Of a DNA stretch of 64,000 nucleotides, positions 60,449 through 64,000 are shown one piece after another. The first letter of the stretch is position 1, and each line of letters opens with the position of its first letter. Made by a program: the position numbers and the translations under genes. The notes beneath the pieces were generated by a model. The model was not told the origin of the DNA. It worked only from the letters and a program-made list of their open reading frames with translations, and did not search any database. The DNA is from Methanobacterium sp964452085 (lineage in GTDB: Archaea > Methanobacteriota > Methanobacteria > Methanobacteriales > Methanobacteriaceae). The DNA lies in NCBI GenBank assembly GCA_964452085.1, contig CAYVKL010000005.1:62001-126000 (forward strand), given 5' to 3'.

Positions 60449-63400
60449 TTATTTTCTTTTTTTTACTAAAACCCCACTAATAATAATTAAAATAGATAAA
60501 ACCATCATTGGTAATGGTAATCCTGTTTCTTGCATATCCACAGTTTTACTTAAAGCTTTAACAGGAATTACATTAACAGAATTTTCATTCACACTTCCAA
60601 TTGCACCTATATTCAAATTAAATGGAGTAACAGTATCTCCTGCGCTCAACAAATAAGACCCACCAATAATTACTGGTCTTAATGCATAATTACCATCAGT
60701 TAATGCCAATAAATTCAAATTAAGGTAAGGATCACCAACTTCAACCACAGGTAACTCCCAAATCAAGGTCCGTGTTGCAGCGACATAATAACAATGCCCC
60801 ACATCAACACTGGCACTCACAAACTGGAAGCCCTCAGGAATAGGAATCTTAATCTTAACATTAGTAGCATTATCTGGCCCACTATTACCAAGTTTGAATT
60901 TAACTGTGAATAACTCACCAATATTATGATTAGATTCACTTAGGATGGTATTTAAATACAAGTAAGCCTGATTATCAGCCGCAGATGCATCAAGAGTTGA
61001 TGGCACATATACCGAATAACTTGCGCATTTCTTTGATCCCGGATTATCATACTGATCCACATGTGAGAGGCTGGCATTAACTGTTAAATCAGGTGTGTTA
61101 TTTCCAGTGGCTATCACCAGAGCAAAAACAGTAAGCACCACTTTACCACCGGTTGGCATATAATCCACATTCCAGGTAACAGTCTTAGTTGCGTCATCAT
61201 ATGATGCTGTTCCAGCCCATCTTGTTGTGCAACTAATAAACTGGTAACCATCACCTAATACTTCTTTAACTATTACTCCTGTAGCATCAGTAGGCCCCGT
61301 ATTTTTCACAATCACATTATATAAAATGGTCGTATAATATACAGATGCTATCTGAGGATTATCTGTGAGATCATTATAGAACCATGGACTTTGATCAACA
61401 TTCATATTCACTGTGGGAGTATAATTTCCTGAAAGAGTCATTATACAAGTTTGTGCATCGTTATTATGATTCCAATCCAATTCTCCTACTCCCTGACTCG
61501 TTCTAGTAGCCGTATTCACTAAAGTTCCTGAACTATTAATCTTAGCCTTAACAACAAGAACTGCATTAGATCCGTTTACTAACGAACTAATGGTCCAAAC
61601 AACTTTATTTGAAGTAATAGTAGCGCCAGAACCACTGAGTATAACTGGGCTAATTAAACCACTAGGTAAATTATCGGTTATCTGAACTGCAGTAGCATCA
61701 CCAGGACCAATACAAGTAGCCGTAATAGTGTAGATTAGATACTGACCGTCTAACTCATTAGAAACTTGCTGTGTCTGATTTACTTGAATATCAGCTGCTT
61801 TTCCCACATATACTGACCAATTTGACCATTTGTTGGAATCCTGTAAATCATACTGATCTACATGTTCTAAACTAGCATTCACTAACAAATTAGGAGTGTT
61901 ATTCCCGATTCCGACCACCAAGGCAAAAATACTCAAAACAGCCATGGTATTTTTAGGTAATTTTGATATATTCCAAGTGATAGTCCTGCTTAAACTATCA
62001 TAGGATGCAGTTCCAACACCTTCCGTTGACAGGCCCACAAATTGATAAGCATCACCCAATACATCCTTGATCACCACACCAGTGGCATCATCCACACCTG
62101 TATTCTTAACATCCACATTATACACAATTACATTATAATAGCTAGAAACAGTCTGGAAAGCTTTTGCATCAAAATCATAACACCAAGGATGCTGGAAAAT
62201 GCTAACATTAACACAAGGCACATAAAAACTAGCATTAGATGATGATATGCCCTGGTTGTATTCATTCAATGCAGTTATAGTAGCATAATTAGTGACATTC
62301 AAACCAGCCAAGGCAGATGTAACGGTTCCAGTAATGTTTAAAGTTGCAACTGCCCCATTGAACAATGTACCAATATTCCATAATCCACTTGTGAGATTAT
62401 ATGTATTTTGACCTGTACTGGCAGTGAAACTTAGGTTATACAGACCTTGTGGCATTATATCTGTTACAACCAGTCCAGTAGCATTATCAGGCCCAGTGTT
62501 GACTGCAGTTATAATGTAAGTTACAGTATCATTCACGTTAACTATAGCACTGCTGGCTCCGTTTACTGTTTCAGTTACAGATACATTCACTTTTTTGGTA
62601 TAGAATCCGACAGTGCTGGTTGAAGGTGTTGGATCATATTCTGTCTGATTAATCCATGTGACCGTGTTATTGGTTGTTTTCCCAGCCATTGATGAAGTAG
62701 CTATTCCAGAAATATTTAAAGAAGCACTAGCAAGATGTGCCAGACTTGGTATATTCCATATTCCAGATGTATTGTTAAATGTTCCCACACTAGGCGTTCC
62801 AGCACTAAAGAGAGAAGGTAAAACATCCCTTATGTTTATGTTAGTAGCAGTGTCAGGCCCATTATTGGTAACAGTTATCTGGTAGGTTACATGATCATTT
62901 ACATTAACCGGAGAATTAACGGTCTGACTGATGGAAATATCTGCTTTTTTAACATATATTGTAGCATCAGTTATGGAAACGGTAAATGGATATTCAGTTT
63001 TGGTTGCTGTTGCATGGTTGGTTATGTTTGTGCCTGCAGTTGCATTCTGTAAAACCCCAGAAAATGTTAAAATAACTGGAATGCCTGTTGTAAGATTGTT
63101 TATTGTCCAGATTCCAGTATTGGAATTATAAATTCCTGACGTTGGTGTTCCAGCTGTAAATCCAGATGGAAGTTGTGATAATAAGTCAGTAATCTGAATG
63201 TTTGCAAGATCCGGGCCATTGTTTGTTACTGTTAAGGTGAAGGATGCTGTTTGTCCAACATTTAAGCTACTCTGGTTTGCAATATTGGTGATGGTAACAG
63301 CGGATAACTTAGTGTATACTGTGGTGTTTGTGGTATTGGATAAGCTGCTGTACTCATTTTGTGCGGTTTTATTGGCGTAATTAGTTAGATTTAATCCTGC

Positions 63401-64000
63401 CATGCTTGAACCAGCTAATCCGGTGATGTTTAAGGTTGCTGTGGCACCATTAACTAAACTTCCAATGTTCCATATTCCAGTGGTCTGGTTGAATGTTCCT
63501 GTTCCATGTGTATTTGCGCTCTGGAAGATGAATCCAACTGGTAATAAATCAGTTATTTCCAGTCCGGTGGCGTTATCAGGCCCATTGTTGGCTGCAGTTA
63601 TAATATAAGTTACTATATCATTTACATTAACTTTAGTACTGCCAGCGCCGTTAACTGTCTGTGTTAAAACTATATCTGCCTTTTTGGTATAGAATCCAAC
63701 AGTACTGGTTGATGGCGTTGGATCATATTCAGTCTGATTAATCCATGTGACCGTGTTATTGGTTGTTTTCCCAGCCATTGATGAATTAGCTATTCCAGAA
63801 ATATTTAAAGAAGCACTAGCAAGATGTGCCAGGCTTGGAATATTCCAAATTCCGGACGTATTGTTAAATGTTCCCACACTAGGTGTTCCTGCACTAAAAA
63901 GAGAAGGTAAAATGTCCCTTATGTTTATGTTAGTTGCGGTATCCGGTCCGTTGTTGGTAACAGTTATCTGGTAGGTTACATGATCGTTTACATTAACCGG
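60449..64000 (-). CDS. Giant DUF11-repeat surface adhesin, C-terminal part (runs off the right edge)
   Basis: The frame is open from the right edge to TAA at 60449, about 1183 residues. It consists of successive DUF11-type beta-sandwich repeats of roughly 110-130 residues (VTNNGPDxATxxxIxDxLP), then the same C-terminal modules as the adhesin at 53269 (CYYVAATRTLIWELPVVEVGDPYL) and the anchor MQETGLP, hydrophobic span, VKKRK. The N-terminus and signal peptide lie beyond the window. A 363-codon unit is duplicated inside it (about 62631 onward and 63720 onward). Surface adhesion is the likely role. The lasso precursor ORF lies just downstream on the same strand. Confidence 0.92.
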   Translation of the reverse strand, partial: PVNVNDHVTYQITVTNNGPDTATNINIRDILPSLFSAGTPSVGTFNNTSGIWNIPSLAHLASASLNISGIANSSMAGKTTNNTVTWINQTEYDPTPSTSTVGFYTKKADIVLTQTVNGAGSTKVNVNDIVTYIITAANNGPDNATGLEITDLLPVGFIFQSANTHGTGTFNQTTGIWNIGSLVNGATATLNITGLAGSSMAGLNLTNYANKTAQNEYSSLSNTTNTTVYTKLSAVTITNIANQSSLNVGQTASFTLTVTNNGPDLANIQITDLLSQLPSGFTAGTPTSGIYNSNTGIWTINNLTTGIPVILTFSGVLQNATAGTNITNHATATKTEYPFTVSITDATIYVKKADISISQTVNSPVNVNDHVTYQITVTNNGPDTATNINIRDVLPSLFSAGTPSVGTFNNTSGIWNIPSLAHLASASLNISGIATSSMAGKTTNNTVTWINQTEYDPTPSTSTVGFYTKKVNVSVTETVNGASSAIVNVNDTVTYIITAVNTGPDNATGLVVTDIMPQGLYNLSFTASTGQNTYNLTSGLWNIGTLFNGAVATLNITGTVTSALAGLNVTNYATITALNEYNQGISSSNASFYVPCVNVSIFQHPWCYDFDAKAFQTVSSYYNVIVYNVDVKNTGVDDATGVVIKDVLGDAYQFVGLSTEGVGTASYDSLSRTITWNISKLPKNTMAVLSIFALVVGIGNNTPNLLVNASLEHVDQYDLQDSNKWSNWSVYVGKAADIQVNQTQQVSNELDGQYLIYTITATCIGPGDATAVQITDNLPSGLISPVILSGSGATITSNKVVWTISSLVNGSNAVLVVKAKINSSGTLVNTATRTSQGVGELDWNHNNDAQTCIMTLSGNYTPTVNMNVDQSPWFYNDLTDNPQIASVYYTTILYNVIVKNTGPTDATGVIVKEVLGDGYQFISCTTRWAGTASYDDATKTVTWNVDYMPTGGKVVLTVFALVIATGNNTPDLTVNASLSHVDQYDNPGSKKCASYSVYVPSTLDASAADNQAYLYLNTILSESNHNIGELFTVKFKLGNSGPDNATNVKIKIPIPEGFQFVSASVDVGHCYYVAATRTLIWELPVVEVGDPYLNLNLLALTDGNYALRPVIIGGSYLLSAGDTVTPFNLNIGAIGSVNENSVNVIPVKALSKTVDMQETGLPLPMMVLSILIIISGVLVKKRK
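60470..62580. repeat. Direct repeat copy B (adhesin 3' end)
   Basis: The second copy of the 2.1-kb block described at 53290-55400, same orientation. Together the copies bracket the first adhesin's 5' half, the cyclase-like gene and the lasso precursor. Boundaries are approximate. Confidence 0.75.
62631..62985. repeat. Internal adhesin repeat, copy 1
   Basis: Nearly identical in DNA to 63720-64000 at an offset of 1089 bp (363 codons, in frame). It encodes the DUF11 module with TEYDPTPSTSTVGFYTKK. The second copy is cut by the window edge. Confidence 0.75.
63720..64000. repeat. Internal adhesin repeat, copy 2 (cut by the edge)
   Basis: The second copy of the 1089-bp-spaced repeat; the first lines differ by a few synonymous or single-residue changes (for example Ser for Thr near AxSSMAGK). 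Confidence 0.75.

Noticed and set aside
62658..63974. Several plus-strand ORFs of 60-75 codons opposite the second adhesin
   Set aside because: They recur only because the adhesin DNA is internally repeated (two are almost the same), and they lack start signals; they are shadows.

Overview
The window is archaeal and fits a pseudomurein-walled methanogen of the Methanobacteriaceae, most likely Methanobacterium or a close relative. The grounds are an AT-rich genome with TATA-type promoters, GGTGA/GAGG ribosome binding sites and frequent TTG starts; the archaeal HMG-CoA synthase/thiolase pair; archaeal PheS and chorismate synthase; an Lhr-core helicase beside its metallophosphoesterase; a methanogen-type output domain on a response regulator; and very large parallel beta-helix/DUF11 surface adhesins. 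This assignment is inference; no marker such as mcrA or 16S rRNA lies in the window.

Layout. 1-7.4 kb: nucleotide excision repair (uvrC running off the left edge, a DUF169 gene, then uvrB-uvrA). 7.7-11.9 kb: a four-gene two-component block (histidine kinase, Rcp1-like receiver, REC-PAS-PAS-kinase hybrid, receiver with a Cys-rich output domain). 12-16.5 kb: DUF362, a DUF2121-type protein, a metallo-beta-lactamase-fold protein whose first codons are out of frame, tRNA-Thr(CGT), and small membrane or Cys-rich proteins. 16.5-31 kb: chorismate synthase, two acetyltransferases, a MagIII-like glycosylase, hemB-citG-pheS, a sulfite-oxidase-fold protein with a small His-bearing membrane partner, metallophosphoesterase plus Lhr, and a glutamine-synthetase homologue. 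31-40.5 kb: a beta-helix surface protein, hisG, several zinc-ribbon membrane proteins, a membrane-anchored M14-like peptidase, a flavodoxin/PNPOx fusion and lipoproteins. 40.5-53 kb: exonuclease, PolX, an MFS exporter, MsrA, a hotdog thioesterase, a ferritin-like protein, a MacB-type ABC transporter, a 5-FCL-family protein and the entry enzymes of the mevalonate pathway. 53-64 kb: two giant adhesins, the second running off the right edge.

Main discovery. Between the two adhesins lies a putative archaeal lasso-peptide locus. An asparagine-synthetase-like gene (58339-60219, +) lacks the N-terminal glutaminase cysteine, as lasso cyclases do. Facing it is a 37-codon ORF (60256-60369, -) encoding a textbook lasso precursor: a leader with YxxP and a penultimate Thr, then core GPPASSNKDNYNAS, which allows a Gly1-Asp9 macrolactam with a five-residue tail. 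No RRE/leader peptidase or exporter is visible here. The locus sits between about 2.1-kb direct repeats formed by the adhesin 3' ends, so a single recombination event could delete it.

Other points of note: an LPxTG-like C-terminal signature (MQ-E/T-TG-x-P, hydrophobic stretch, basic tail) shared by three surface proteins; a one-base frameshift at the start of the metallo-beta-lactamase gene; at least five zinc-ribbon/membrane proteins; and HMG-CoA synthase/thiolase without an adjacent DUF35 gene.
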